A stretch of 64,000 nt of DNA. It comes from Caulobacter radicis. GTDB lineage: Bacteria; Pseudomonadota; Alphaproteobacteria; Caulobacterales; Caulobacteraceae. The DNA lies in the NCBI RefSeq assembly GCF_003094615.1, contig NZ_QDKO01000009.1:620001-684000 (forward strand), in the 5' to 3' direction. The first letter of the stretch is position 1; every line of letters begins with the position of its first letter. Made by a program: the position numbers and the translations under genes. The notes beneath the pieces were generated by a model. The model made no database searches and was not told the origin of the DNA. It saw nothing but the letters and a program-made list of their open reading frames with translations. Of the stretch, positions 32,668-42,038 are shown piece by piece.

Positions 32668-32721
32668 CTTCCATCCGTCTCGCTTGCGTTCCGTTCGGAC
32701 GCAGTTTGAGGGACAGGCCCA

Positions 32722-34386
32722 GTGGATAAATTCCTGAGCGCGATTCAGAAGTTCGGCGTCGGCCGACTGGCCGCCCTGGCGGGCGTCGCCGTCGGTTCCA
32801 TCGCCGTGCTGGCCGCGGTTGTGATGATGCTGGGCAAGCAGCCGAGCGAGCTGCTGTATTCGAATCTCGACCTCAAGGAAGCTTCGGCCGTCACCCAGGC
32901 GCTGGACCAGGCCGGCATCAAGTACGAGACCAAGGGCGACGGCTCGACCATCATGGTCGCCCGCGACAAGGTCAATTCCGCGCGCCTGCTGGTTTCGGGC
33001 AAGGGCCTCGTGACCTCGGGTTCGATCGGCTACGAGATCTTCGACACCGGCAACGCCATCGGCCAGACCGACTTCGTCCAGCAACTGAACCGCCAGCGCG
33101 CCCTGCAGGGCGAGCTGGAACGCACCATCCGCGGCTGGCAGGGCGTGCGCGACGTCCGCGTGCACCTGGTCCTGCCCAAGCGCCAGCTGTTCGAGGAGGA
33201 CGCCGAGCAGCCGTCGGCCGCCGTCACCATCGGCACCGCCGGCCGCGAGCCGTCGTCGGACATGGTCGCCGCCGTCCAGAACCTGGTCGCCGGCTCGGTC
33301 CCGGGCATGAAGCCCGAGCGCGTCAACGTCATCGACGACCACGGCAAGACTCTGTCGGCCGGCGGCGACGAGAGCCTGGCCGGCCGCCTGGCCCAGGACC
33401 GCAAGTCCGAGGCCGAGGCCCGCATCGGCAAGAGCGTCAAGGAAATGCTCGACGGCGTCCTGGGCCCGGGCAAGGCCCGCGTCACGGTCACCGCCGACCT
33501 CGACCTGAACCGCATCACCACCCAGGAAAAGCGTTACGATCCGGACGGCCAGGTCGTGCTGTCGGAAAGCACCAGCGCCAACAACGCCTCCGAGACCAAG
33601 AACGACGACACCGGCGGCGTCACCGCCACCCAGAACATCCCCGGCGCCGCGCCGGGCGGCCTGCAGCCGCTGGGTTCGACCTCGGGCGCCAACGAGACGA
33701 CGACCAACTATCAGAACTCCGAGACCGTCCGCACCGAAGTGGTCGAGCCGGGCGCCATGAAGAAGGTCGCCGTGGCCGTGGCCGTGGACGGCGTCACCGC
33801 CGCCCCGGGCAAGGACGGCAAGCCGGGCGCCTACACCCCGCGCACCGCCGAAGAGATCGCCCAGATCGAAGAACTGGTGAAGACCGCCATCGGTTACGAC
33901 GCCGCCCGCGGCGACCAGGTGAAGGTCACCAACATCCGCTTCCCGACCGCCGAGGACCAGGGGCTGGACGGCAAGGGCGGGCTGATGGCCGGCTTCGACA
34001 AGAACGACCTGATGCGCGTCGCCGAGATCGGCGTCCTGGCCATCGTCGCCCTGCTGATCCTGCTGTTCGCTGTGCGCCCGTTCATCAAGAGCCTGACCCA
34101 GCCGGCCGGCCAGCACCCGATCCAGCTGGCCCTGGGCCAGGGCGACCAGCCGGTCACCCGCCTGGTCACCCTGTCGGACGGCACCACCCAGCAGGTCGTC
34201 GTCGACCAGTCGGGCGAGCCGATCGCCATCGCCGGCCCGGTGTCGGACATCGACCAGCGCATCGACATCGCCAAGATCGAAGGCCAGGTGAAGGCCTCGT
34301 CGATCAAGCGCGTGTCGGAGTTCGTCGAGAAGCACCCCGAAGAGTCGGTCGCGATCCTGCGCAACTGGCTGCACGAGTCGGAGTGA
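32722..34386 (+). CDS. fliF: Flagellar M-ring protein FliF
   Basis: 554 residues from a GTG start. N-terminal transmembrane helix ([20 protein letters not shown]), then [20 protein letters not shown] and [20 protein letters not shown] (YscJ/FliF secretin-like domains), [19 protein letters not shown], and a second transmembrane helix near 430-455 ([20 protein letters not shown]). The C-terminal tail binds FliG. It assembles the MS ring in the inner membrane. First gene of the early operon fliF-fliG-fliH-fliN-flbD. Confidence 0.96.
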   Translation: MDKFLSAIQKFGVGRLAALAGVAVGSIAVLAAVVMMLGKQPSELLYSNLDLKEASAVTQALDQAGIKYETKGDGSTIMVARDKVNSARLLVSGKGLVTSGSIGYEIFDTGNAIGQTDFVQQLNRQRALQGELERTIRGWQGVRDVRVHLVLPKRQLFEEDAEQPSAAVTIGTAGREPSSDMVAAVQNLVAGSVPGMKPERVNVIDDHGKTLSAGGDESLAGRLAQDRKSEAEARIGKSVKEMLDGVLGPGKARVTVTADLDLNRITTQEKRYDPDGQVVLSESTSANNASETKNDDTGGVTATQNIPGAAPGGLQPLGSTSGANETTTNYQNSETVRTEVVEPGAMKKVAVAVAVDGVTAAPGKDGKPGAYTPRTAEEIAQIEELVKTAIGYDAARGDQVKVTNIRFPTAEDQGLDGKGGLMAGFDKNDLMRVAEIGVLAIVALLILLFAVRPFIKSLTQPAGQHPIQLALGQGDQPVTRLVTLSDGTTQQVVVDQSGEPIAIAGPVSDIDQRIDIAKIEGQVKASSIKRVSEFVEKHPEESVAILRNWLHESE

Positions 34387-34390
34387 TCTG

Positions 34391-35407
34391 ATGAAGGCCG
34401 CCGTCACAGACATCGCCAAGCTGGCCGGGCCCGAAAAGGCCGCCATCGTCCTGCTCGCCCTGGGTGAAGATCACACCAAGATCTGGGAAGCGCTGGACGA
34501 CGAGGAGATCAAGGAAGTCTCCCAGGCCATGGCCAGCCTGGGCACGGTTTCGGCCAGCGTGGTCGAAGAGCTGCTGGTCGAGTTCGTCTCGGGCATGAGC
34601 TCGACGGGCGCGATCATGGGCTCCTACGAGCAGACCCAGCGCCTGCTGATGTCGTTCATGGCGCCCGAGAAGGTCGACCAGCTGATGGAAGAGATCCGCG
34701 GTCCGGCGGGTCGAACCATGTGGGACAAGCTGGGCAACGTGAACGAGGCGGTGCTCGCCAACTACCTGAAGAACGAGTACCCGCAGACCGTCGCCGTCGT
34801 GCTGTCGAAGGTGAAGAGCGACCACGCCGCCCGCGTGCTGGCCTGCCTGCCGGAAGACTTCGCGCTGGAATGCGTCACCCGCATGCTGCGGATGGAGCCG
34901 GTGCAGCGCGAGATCCTCGACAAGATCGAGCAGACCCTGCGGATCGAGTTCATGTCGAACCTGGCGCGCACCTCCAAGCGCGACAGCCACGAGATGATGG
35001 CCGAGATCTTCAACAACTTCGACCGCCAGACCGAGGCCCGCTTCATCGCCGCCCTGGAAGAGCGCAACCGCGAGGCGGCCGAGCGCATCCGGGCCCTAAT
35101 GTTCGTGTTCGAGGACCTGTCGAAGCTGGATCCGGGCGGCGTGCAGACCCTGCTGCGCGCCACCGGCAAGGAACAGCTGGCCCTGGCCCTGAAGGGCGCC
35201 TCGGACAAGCTGCGCGAGATGTTCTTCTCCAACATGTCCGAACGCGCCTCGAAGATCATGCGCGAGGACATGGAAAGCATGGGTCCGGTGCGTCTGAAGG
35301 ACGTCGACCAGGCCCAGGTCGCCATGGTCCAGATCGCCAAGGATCTCGCCGCCAAGGGCGAGATCATGCTGGCCGGTTCGGGCAGCGACGACGAGCTGAT
35401 CTACTGA
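34391..35407 (+). CDS. fliG: Flagellar motor switch protein FliG
   Basis: 338 residues with the three FliG domains. N-terminal [20 protein letters not shown]; a middle part with the E-H-P-Q-T-like [20 protein letters not shown] and LPEDF; C-terminal torque helix region with conserved charged residues ([38 protein letters not shown]). It binds FliF and transmits torque from the stator. A GGAG seven bases upstream sits inside the end of fliF; the genes are four bases apart. Confidence 0.96.
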   Translation: MKAAVTDIAKLAGPEKAAIVLLALGEDHTKIWEALDDEEIKEVSQAMASLGTVSASVVEELLVEFVSGMSSTGAIMGSYEQTQRLLMSFMAPEKVDQLMEEIRGPAGRTMWDKLGNVNEAVLANYLKNEYPQTVAVVLSKVKSDHAARVLACLPEDFALECVTRMLRMEPVQREILDKIEQTLRIEFMSNLARTSKRDSHEMMAEIFNNFDRQTEARFIAALEERNREAAERIRALMFVFEDLSKLDPGGVQTLLRATGKEQLALALKGASDKLREMFFSNMSERASKIMREDMESMGPVRLKDVDQAQVAMVQIAKDLAAKGEIMLAGSGSDDELIY

Positions 35408-35417
35408 GGCGCGCGGG

Positions 35418-36065
35418 ATGAGCAACCAAACCTATCAGCGCTTCGCCTTCGACACGGTCTTCGACGACCGTGGCGGGGTGGCCTACGAGGCCCCCAAGGT
35501 GAAGAAGAGCTTCACGCCCGAGGAGGTCGAGGCCGCCCGCGCCGAGGCCTTCGCCGAGGGCGAGCGTTCGGCCGTCGCCCGCGCCGAGCAGGAAGCCGCC
35601 CAGGCCATGAACGTCATCGCCCACGCCGTGCACGGCGCGATGTCGACCCTGGCGGCCGTCGCCCACGAGCACCGCGAGCACGCCGCCCGCCTGGCCCTGG
35701 CCTGCGCCAACAAGATCGCCGACGCGGCCCTGGACCAGTTCCCCGAGGCCCCGGCCTCGGCGGCCCTGCTGGCCCTGGCCCGCGAGGTCGAGGCCCAGCC
35801 CAAGCTTTCCGTCCGCGTCGCGCCGCACCTGGTCGAGCGCACCCAGGCGGCCCTGGAGCAGACCGCTCAGGCCATCGGTTTCCCGGGCGCGATCGTCGCC
35901 CGCGCCGACGGCGCCCAGCCGCCCGCCGCCTTCGTCCTCGACTGGGGCGACGGCCGCGCCGAATTCAATCCCGACGAGGCGGCGCAGCGCGTCGCCCAGG
36001 CTCTGGAAGCCGCCATCGCGGCCGAGGGCCTGCACGCCGAACCCCTGCTTCCTAGCGAAGGCTGA
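35418..36065 (+). CDS. fliH: Flagellar assembly protein FliH (FlbE)
   Basis: 215 residues. A long Ala/Glu-rich helix ([20 protein letters not shown], with repeated A-E-x-x-x-G-type spacing) followed by a C-terminal domain ([20 protein letters not shown], typical W-x-D/G-G end) matches FliH, the negative regulator and adaptor of the FliI export ATPase. In C. crescentus this gene is flbE. It lies between fliG and fliN, the conserved order. Sequence conservation in the family is low, so part of the call rests on position. Confidence 0.85.
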   Translation: MSNQTYQRFAFDTVFDDRGGVAYEAPKVKKSFTPEEVEAARAEAFAEGERSAVARAEQEAAQAMNVIAHAVHGAMSTLAAVAHEHREHAARLALACANKIADAALDQFPEAPASAALLALAREVEAQPKLSVRVAPHLVERTQAALEQTAQAIGFPGAIVARADGAQPPAAFVLDWGDGRAEFNPDEAAQRVAQALEAAIAAEGLHAEPLLPSEG

Positions 36066-36070
36066 CCGCC

Positions 36071-36403
36071 ATGTCCGACGACCTGACCCTCAACGATTTC
36101 AACGGCGGCATGCTGGCCTCGGAAATCCCGGTCGAGCTGAGCGACAAGATCGCTTCCGACCTGGCCCCGGTGTTCGACGTTCCGGTCAACATCTCGGCCG
36201 TGCTCGGCCGCTCGAACATGTCGGTCGCCCAGCTGTTGCAGCTGCAGGCCGGCTCGATCCTCGAGCTGGACCGCAAGGTCGGCGAGGCGATCGACATCTA
36301 CGTCAACAACCGCCTGGTCGCCCGGGGCGAGGTCGTCGTCGTCGACGAGCGCCTGGGCGTGACCATGACGGAAATCATCAAGGACGGCGACGCCGCGGGC
36401 TGA
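36071..36403 (+). CDS. fliN: Flagellar motor switch protein FliN
   Basis: 110 residues. The C-terminal SpoA domain is clear: VFDVPVNISAVLGRSNMSVA, QLLQLQAGSILELDRKVGEA, DIYVNNRLVARGEVVVVDER, LGVTMTEII. FliN forms the lower C-ring with FliM and binds FliH. It starts five bases after fliH and is followed by a 95-base gap before flbD. Confidence 0.95.
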   Translation: MSDDLTLNDFNGGMLASEIPVELSDKIASDLAPVFDVPVNISAVLGRSNMSVAQLLQLQAGSILELDRKVGEAIDIYVNNRLVARGEVVVVDERLGVTMTEIIKDGDAAG

Positions 36404-36498
36404 TCGCCCGAGGCTCCCCGTCCACCCCAGTCCGCGCCTTCTGAAAGAGGGCGAAGCAGTAGAAGATCGGTCCGGAAGGGCCGCCCGGAGACAAGACA

Positions 36499-37884
36499 AT
36501 GCGCCTCTTGGTCGTTGGTAAACTGAACGGTCAGCTCTCGGTCGCCGTGAAGATGGCGATGAACGCCGGGGCCAAGGTTTCGCACGTCGAGACGACGGAG
36601 CAGGCGACCAACGCGCTGCGGGCCGGGCAGGGCGCCGACCTGATGATGGTCGACTATGGCCTCGACATCGCCGGCCTGATCGCCGCCAACGAGAGCGAGC
36701 GCATCCGGGTGCCGGTCGTGGCCTGCGGCGTCGACGCCGATCCGATGCGCGCCGCCGGCGCCATCAAGGCCGGGGCCAAGGAGTTCATCCCGCTGCCGCC
36801 GGACGCCGAGCTGATCGCCGCCGTCCTGGCCGCCGTCACCGACGACAACCGTCCGATGATCGCCCGCGACCCGAACATGGAGCAGGTGATCAAGCTGGCC
36901 GACCAGGTCGCGCCGTCGGACGCCTCGATCCTGATCACCGGCGAAAGCGGCTCGGGCAAGGAAGTGATGGCCCGCCACGTCCACGCCAAGTCGCGTCGGG
37001 CCAAGGCGCCGTTCATCAGCGTCAACTGCGCCGCCATTCCCGAGAACCTGCTGGAGAGCGAGCTGTTCGGCCACGAGAAGGGGGCTTTCACCGGCGCCCT
37101 GGCCCGCCGCATCGGCAAGTTCGAGGAAGCCAACGGCGGCACCCTGCTGCTGGACGAAATCTCGGAAATGGACGTGCGCCTGCAGGCCAAGCTGCTGCGG
37201 GCCATCCAGGAGCGCGAGATCGACCGGGTCGGCGGCACCAAGCCGGTCAAGGTCGACATCCGGATCCTCGCCACCAGCAACCGCAACCTGGCCGAGGCGG
37301 TCAAGGAAGGCGTGTTCCGCGAAGACCTGCTCTACCGCCTGAACGTCGTGAACCTGGCCCTGCCGCCGCTGCGCGAACGCCCCGGCGACATCATCAATCT
37401 GTGCGAGCACTTCGTGAAGAAGTATTCGGCCGCCAACGGCATCGACCTGAAGCCGATCTCGGCCGAGGCCAAGCGCCGCCTGATCGCCCACCGCTGGCCG
37501 GGCAACGTGCGCGAGCTGGAAAACGCCATGCACCGCGCGGTGCTGCTGTCGACCGGCGCCGAGATCGAGGAGTTCGCCATCCGCCTGCCGGACGGCCAGC
37601 CCCTGGCCCCGGCCCCCGACGCGGCCGTGGCCCGCGGCGCCTCGATGGCGGCGGCCGAAGCCGTGGCGAGCGCCGCGGTCGCCCGCAGCTTCGTCGGCCA
37701 GACCGTGGCCGAGATGGAGCAGACGCTGATCATCGACACCCTGGAGCACTGCCTGGGCAACCGCACCCACGCGGCCAACATCCTGGGCATCTCGATCCGC
37801 ACCCTGCGCAACAAGCTCAAGGAATACGGCGACGCCGGCGTCAACGTGCCCCCGCCGCAGGGCGGCGTCGGCGCGGCCGCCTAA
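36499..37884 (+). CDS. flbD: Sigma-54-dependent flagellar transcription activator FlbD
   Basis: 461 residues. Residues 1-115 are a degenerate receiver domain: strand 1 reads LLVVGKLNG without the acidic pair, though D52 (MMVDYGLD) is at the phosphoacceptor position. This matches FlbD, which is not controlled by a normal kinase but by FliX. The AAA+ domain has Walker A GESGSGKE (148-155), the sigma-54-contacting GAFTGA (195-200), Walker B GGTLLLDEISEM and the R-finger region FREDLLYRLNVV. The C-terminal Fis-type helix-turn-helix is NRTHAANILGISIRTLRNKL. It activates hook, FlgK/FlgL and flagellin promoters through ftr sites and represses fliF. Confidence 0.95.
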   Translation: MRLLVVGKLNGQLSVAVKMAMNAGAKVSHVETTEQATNALRAGQGADLMMVDYGLDIAGLIAANESERIRVPVVACGVDADPMRAAGAIKAGAKEFIPLPPDAELIAAVLAAVTDDNRPMIARDPNMEQVIKLADQVAPSDASILITGESGSGKEVMARHVHAKSRRAKAPFISVNCAAIPENLLESELFGHEKGAFTGALARRIGKFEEANGGTLLLDEISEMDVRLQAKLLRAIQEREIDRVGGTKPVKVDIRILATSNRNLAEAVKEGVFREDLLYRLNVVNLALPPLRERPGDIINLCEHFVKKYSAANGIDLKPISAEAKRRLIAHRWPGNVRELENAMHRAVLLSTGAEIEEFAIRLPDGQPLAPAPDAAVARGASMAAAEAVASAAVARSFVGQTVAEMEQTLIIDTLEHCLGNRTHAANILGISIRTLRNKLKEYGDAGVNVPPPQGGVGAAA

Positions 37885-37902
37885 ACCTCAAGTGTAGGAT
37901 CT

Positions 37903-37937
37903 GTTCGGCGCCCGCGACGATCGGTCCGGCGCCGAAC
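37903..37937 (+). other. Perfect stem-loop between flbD and flhA
   Basis: GTTCGGCGCC (37903-37912) pairs with GGCGCCGAAC (37928-37937) around 15 bases. It lies 18 bases after the flbD stop. No T-run follows, so termination would be weak. Just downstream, CTAATTTCGATTAA (37942-37955) resembles a CtrA box but with N6 spacing. Confidence 0.55.
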
Positions 37938-38026
37938 ATGGCTAATTTCGATTAAGGAGATGGCGGGCCGCCACAAATCGCTTCAAGCGGAACGGTTCCG
38001 TCCTAGACACAGCAGCAAGGCTTTCC

Positions 38027-40144
38027 ATGGCTGACGCCGCCGCCCCCAAGGCCGCTTCCTCGATCCCCAGCGCCAGGTCGCTGTGGGAGGGGATCCTGCG
38101 CGGCGAGATGGGCCTGGCCGTCGGCGTCGTGGGCATCATCGTCCTGCTGATCCTGCCGGTGCCGCCGGCGCTGCTCGACATCCTGCTGGCCGTGTCGCTG
38201 ACCGGCTCGGTGCTGATCCTGATGACGGCGGTGCTGATCAAGAAGCCGCTGGAATTCACCTCTTTCCCGACCGTCCTGCTGGTCGCGACCCTCTATCGCC
38301 TGGGCCTCAACATCGCCTCGACCCGCCTGATCCTGGGCAATGGTCACGAGGGCGGCCACGGGGCCGGGGCCGTCATCGCCGCCTTCGGCAACCTGATGAT
38401 GCAGGGCAACTTCGTCATCGGCGTGATCATCTTCATCATCCTGGTGGTGGTGAACTTCATGGTCGTGACCAAGGGTTCGGGCCGCATCGCCGAAGTGGCC
38501 GCGCGCTTCACCCTGGACGCCATGCCCGGCAAGCAGATGGCCATCGACGCCGATCTGTCGACGGGCCTGATCGACCAGGACCAGGCCAAGATCCGCCGCA
38601 AGGAGCTGGAGCAGGAATCGACCTTCTTCGGCGCCATGGACGGCGCCAGCAAGTTCGTGAAGGGCGACGCCGTCGCCGGCCTGATCATCACCGGCATCAA
38701 CATCGTCGGCGGCATCCTGATCGGCGTCGTCCAGCACAAGGTGCCGATGGGCGAGGCCGCCTCGACCTACACCCTGATGACCATCGGCGACGGCCTGGTC
38801 AGCCAGATCCCGGCCCTGATCATCTCGATCGCCGCCGGTCTGGTGGTGTCGAAGGCCGGCGTCGAGGGCAGCGCCGACAAGGCCCTGACCACCCAGCTGG
38901 CCATGAACCCGGTCGCCCTGGGCATGGTGTCGGCCTCGTCGGGCGTCATCGCCCTGATCCCCGGCATGCCGCTGCTGCCGTTCGCGGGCCTGGCCGTCGG
39001 CGCGGGCTTCCTGGCCTATCGCCGCGCCCAGCAGGCAAAGGAAGCCCCGGCCAAGGAGGCCGCCGCCGCGGCCGCGGCCGCCGCGGCCGAAGCGCCTTCG
39101 GAGCCCGAGGAAGAGCCGATCAGCGCGGCCCTGGCCATCGACGACGTCAAGATCGAGCTGGGCTACGGCCTGCTGACCCTGATCAACGACCTTGAAGGCC
39201 GCCGCCTGACCGACCAGATCCGCGCCCTGCGCAAGACCCTGGCCACCGAGTTCGGCTTCGTCATGCCGCCCGTGCGCATCCTCGACAACATGCGCCTGGC
39301 CAACCAGGGCTACGCCATCCGCATCAAGGAGATGGAGGCGGGTCTGGGCGAAGTGCGCCTGGGTCACCTGATGGCCATGGACCCACGCGGCGGCCAGGTG
39401 GAGCTGCCCGGCGAGCACGTGCGCGAGCCCGCCTTCGGCCTGCCGGCCACCTGGGTCGCCGACGACCTGCGCGAAGAGGCGACGTTCCGCGGCTACACGG
39501 TCGTCGATCCGGCCACGGTGCTGACCACCCACCTGACCGAGATCCTCAAGGAGAACATGGCCGACCTGCTCTCCTACGCCGAGGTGCAGAAGCTCCTGAA
39601 GGAGCTGCCCGAGAACCAGAAGAAGCTCGTCGACGACCTGATCCCCGGCGTCGTCAACGCCGCCACCATCCAGCGCGTGCTGCAGGCCCTGCTCAAGGAG
39701 CGCGTCTCGATCCGCGACCTGCCGCAGATCCTGGAAGGCATCGGCGAGGCCGCCCCGCACACCGCCTCGGTCACCCAGCTGGTCGAGCAGGTGCGCGCGC
39801 GCCTGGCCCGCCAGCTGTGCTGGGCCAACCGCGGCGAGGACGGCGCCCTGCCGATCATCACCCTGTCGGCCGACTGGGAGCAGGCCTTCGCCGAAGCCCT
39901 GATCGGGCCGGGCGAGGACAAGCAACTGGCCCTGGCCCCCTCGCGCCTGCAGGACTTCATCCGCGGCGTGCGCGACACCTTCGAACGCGCCGCCCTGCAA
40001 GGCGAGTCGCCGGTGCTGCTGACCAGCCCGGGCATCCGCCCCTACGTCCGCTCGATCATCGAGCGCTTCCGCGGCCAGACCGTGGTGATGAGCCAGAACG
40101 AGATCCACCCCCGGGCCCGCCTGAAGACGGTGGGGATGGTGTAG
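38027..40144 (+). CDS. flhA: Flagellar export gate protein FlhA
   Basis: 705 residues. The N-terminal half (to ~340) has eight transmembrane helices, with the FHIPEP-family cytoplasmic loop between (DALPGKQ-like DAMPGKQMAIDADL, then the I-R-R-K segment; the signature here reads RFTLDAMPGKQMAIDADL). The cytoplasmic domain begins after an Ala/Glu linker near 345-365 and includes IELGYGLLTLI. It forms the nonameric ring of the flagellar type III export gate. In C. crescentus this is flbF, with its own promoter, consistent with the 142-base gap after flbD. Confidence 0.96.
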   Translation: MADAAAPKAASSIPSARSLWEGILRGEMGLAVGVVGIIVLLILPVPPALLDILLAVSLTGSVLILMTAVLIKKPLEFTSFPTVLLVATLYRLGLNIASTRLILGNGHEGGHGAGAVIAAFGNLMMQGNFVIGVIIFIILVVVNFMVVTKGSGRIAEVAARFTLDAMPGKQMAIDADLSTGLIDQDQAKIRRKELEQESTFFGAMDGASKFVKGDAVAGLIITGINIVGGILIGVVQHKVPMGEAASTYTLMTIGDGLVSQIPALIISIAAGLVVSKAGVEGSADKALTTQLAMNPVALGMVSASSGVIALIPGMPLLPFAGLAVGAGFLAYRRAQQAKEAPAKEAAAAAAAAAAEAPSEPEEEPISAALAIDDVKIELGYGLLTLINDLEGRRLTDQIRALRKTLATEFGFVMPPVRILDNMRLANQGYAIRIKEMEAGLGEVRLGHLMAMDPRGGQVELPGEHVREPAFGLPATWVADDLREEATFRGYTVVDPATVLTTHLTEILKENMADLLSYAEVQKLLKELPENQKKLVDDLIPGVVNAATIQRVLQALLKERVSIRDLPQILEGIGEAAPHTASVTQLVEQVRARLARQLCWANRGEDGALPIITLSADWEQAFAEALIGPGEDKQLALAPSRLQDFIRGVRDTFERAALQGESPVLLTSPGIRPYVRSIIERFRGQTVVMSQNEIHPRARLKTVGMV

Positions 40145-40172
40145 GCCGGCTAGGGCTCGCTCTTCTCCTTTA

Positions 40173-40312
40173 ACTCCCGTCATTCCCTCCCTTGTGGCGG
40201 GAACCTCTGGCCTAGTACGCACGTGAGGAGCAAACGGCGTGCCTTGCACGCCGCCCCAATCACATTTGCGGCTGACAGAGGGGGTCCCGCCACAAGGGCG
40301 GGAATGACGGGA
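40173..40312. repeat. Inverted pair of family D repeats
   Basis: CTCCCGTCATTCCCTCCCTTG then TGGCGGGAACC at the left, GGTCCCGCCACAAGGGCGGG then AATGACGGGA at the right, around ~70 bases. Same family as 16455-16593. It lies between the convergent flhA and GNAT genes and probably marks the end of the flagellar cluster. Confidence 0.8.
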
Positions 40313-40326
40313 TAAAAGGGGTAGGC

Positions 40327-40821
40327 CTACGCCCCGAACGCCGTGTGATAGGTGACCGCGCCGCGCGGCGGGCGGCCCTTGAAGACCAGCCGTTGCAGGT
40401 AGGGCGAGGCTTCGCCGCCATAGGTCAGGGCCTCGTCGGCCACGAAGCCGAACCGCTCATAATATTTGGGCGAGCCCAGCAGCACGCAGCCGGCGGCGCC
40501 GCGCGCTTCCAGCTGTTTCAGGCCCTCGCGGATCAGGGCCTGGCCAAGGCCCGTACCCTGCTGGTCAGGGTTCACCGACACCGGGCCAAGCCCGTACCAG
40601 TCGCCCGACGAGACTTCGATATCGACCGGCGAGAAGGCGATGTGGCCGGCCACCTGGCCGTCGACCTCGGCCACCAGCGACAACGACAGCGCGCCCGCCG
40701 CGCGCAGGGCGGCGACGATCAGGGCCTCGGTCTGGCTGCTGTAGGGGCGGCCCAGGAAGGCGGCGGAGGTCACCGCGCCGATCGCGGCGACGTCTTCGGG
40801 GCGCTCGGGACGGATCAGCAT
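40327..40821 (-). CDS. GNAT-family N-acetyltransferase (YhbS-like)
   Basis: 164 residues. Motif A, which binds acetyl-CoA pyrophosphate, is LGPVSVNPDQQGTGLGQALI (Q-x-x-G-x-G). It is preceded by GHIAFSPVDIE and followed by CVLLGSPKYYERFGFV, the K-Y-Y-x-R-F-G-F pattern of the YhbS subgroup. Acceptor unknown. It lies three bases after the AAA-ATPase gene on the same strand, so the two are one operon. Cytoplasmic. Confidence 0.85.
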   Translation of the reverse strand: MLIRPERPEDVAAIGAVTSAAFLGRPYSSQTEALIVAALRAAGALSLSLVAEVDGQVAGHIAFSPVDIEVSSGDWYGLGPVSVNPDQQGTGLGQALIREGLKQLEARGAAGCVLLGSPKYYERFGFVADEALTYGGEASPYLQRLVFKGRPPRGAVTYHTAFGA

Positions 40822-40824
40822 GGC

Positions 40825-41358
40825 TCAGGCTTCCAGGGTGGCGAGGACGAAGTCGGCGCGGGCGGCGACCGAAGTCCTTGGCAGGACGACGACCTCGTAG
40901 TCGAGGGCGGGCAGGGCCGCTTCCAGGCGGCCATATTCTTCCATCGCCGCGTCGAAGCCGTGGCGGCGCTCGGCGTCGGCGACGTGGATCTCGGGCCAGG
41001 GCGGGGCGAGGAAGACGCGGCGGTGATAGCGGTGGGCGCGATCCAGCGCCCGCAGGCCGGGCTCGCCGGTGGCGGCCTCTAGGGCGCTGGCCGCGTCGAC
41101 CAGTCCGCGATCGAAGAACACCCAGCCGTGCAGCCCGCGCGCGGCCTCGCGATCGGCGAGGGCCAGCTCGACGGCGCGACGGGCGAAGGCGGCGGGGTCG
41201 TTCCAGGGCAGGGCGCGGTCGTCGGGTCCTTGCGCCTGCCGGACGACGCGGCGGCCAGGCTCCTCGACGACGGCGTAGCCGCGGGCGGCCAGCTGCGCCA
41301 GCAGGCTGGACTTGCCGCCGCCCGAGCAGCCGGTGATCAGGACGAAGTTGTCGGCCAT
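40825..41358 (-). CDS. AAA family ATPase (AAA_28-type P-loop protein)
   Basis: 177 residues. Walker A is VLITGCSGGGKSSLLAQLAA near the N-terminus. The following YAVVEEPGRRVVRQA and the Walker B-like WVFFDRGLVDAA (F-F-D-R-G) match the AAA_28 group of small kinase-like ATPases. The middle LAPPWPEIHVADAERR resembles thymidylate/nicotinamide riboside kinase-like lids. Probably a nucleotide or small-molecule kinase, but the substrate cannot be told from sequence. Followed by the GNAT gene after three bases. Confidence 0.8.
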   Translation of the reverse strand: MADNFVLITGCSGGGKSSLLAQLAARGYAVVEEPGRRVVRQAQGPDDRALPWNDPAAFARRAVELALADREAARGLHGWVFFDRGLVDAASALEAATGEPGLRALDRAHRYHRRVFLAPPWPEIHVADAERRHGFDAAMEEYGRLEAALPALDYEVVVLPRTSVAARADFVLATLEA

Positions 41359-41385
41359 GGGTCGTCCTCCGGCCGGGATCTTGGT

Positions 41386-41562
41386 CTAGCGGGTCATCCA
41401 GGGGCGCGACTTGCCGGTAGGCGCGACGGCGTCGGCCTTGTCGACCTTGCCGCTGGAAGCCTTGGGGCCATGGCCGTGGCGGCCCTGGGCGGCCTTCTTC
41501 AGGCGCAGGGCGCGCTGCATCGGGGTTTCGTTCGGCGGGGCGTCGTTGGTCTCGTTGCTCAT
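41386..41562 (-). CDS. Small basic hypothetical protein (58 residues)
   Basis: A short gene upstream of the AAA-ATPase gene: ATG at 41562, stop TAG ending at 41386. It starts MSNETNDAPPNETPMQRALR, continues with LKKAAQGRHGHGPKASS and ends SRPWMTR. It is rich in Lys, Arg, Ala and Pro, with no membrane segment, so it is probably unstructured apart from one helix (PMQRALRLKKAAQ). Codon use is the normal high third-position GC. The gap to the AAA gene is 27 bases, so it may lead that operon. I recognise it only as the kind of short basic protein conserved in Caulobacterales; function unknown. Confidence 0.6.
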   Translation of the reverse strand: MSNETNDAPPNETPMQRALRLKKAAQGRHGHGPKASSGKVDKADAVAPTGKSRPWMTR

Positions 41563-41601
41563 CGGCGCGCTTTAGCACGCCGCGACGCCCCGCGCCCGCG
41601 C

Positions 41602-42036
41602 TTAGTGACCTCCGGACCGATCGGGGTGCGGAACCTTCGCTACGTCGGCGGCCGTCACCGGCTTGGCGTAGGCGTTGCCGAAGTGGGTGCGGACATAGGT
41701 GACGACCTGCGCGATCTGGTCGTCGTCCAGCGTGCCGGCGAAGGGCGGCATGCCGCCCTGGCCGCGCACCACCACCATGGAGACGTAAGGGCCGGCGGCC
41801 AGCTTGGGGTTGCCGGCCAGGGCGGGAATCGTCCCCGCGCCGGTCCCGCCCTTGGCGTCGGCCATGTGGCAGGCCTGGCAGACGGCCTCGTAGACCTGCT
41901 GGCCGGTGATCGGCTTTTGCACGCGCACCACGCCGCCGCCGGTGTCGCCGCCCGGCGGGGCCTGGGCGACGGCGGGGATGGCGCAGGCGAGGGCGGCGAT
42001 GAGCGCCGACGCCGCGGCGAGAACGGGACGGGTCAT
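41602..42036 (-). CDS. Exported c-type cytochrome
   Basis: 144 residues. Signal peptide 1-25 (ALIAALACAIPAVAQ), then a single haem motif C53-Q-A-C-H57 (YEAVCQACHMADAKGG) and the distal Met at ~96 in GQGGMPPFAGTLDDDQIAQV. This is a class I cytochrome c, periplasmic. Its start lies two bases after the stop of the flavin amine oxidase gene, so the two are co-transcribed and probably work as dehydrogenase and electron acceptor. Confidence 0.88.
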   Translation of the reverse strand: MTRPVLAAASALIAALACAIPAVAQAPPGGDTGGGVVRVQKPITGQQVYEAVCQACHMADAKGGTGAGTIPALAGNPKLAAGPYVSMVVVRGQGGMPPFAGTLDDDQIAQVVTYVRTHFGNAYAKPVTAADVAKVPHPDRSGGH

Positions 42037-42038
42037 GC

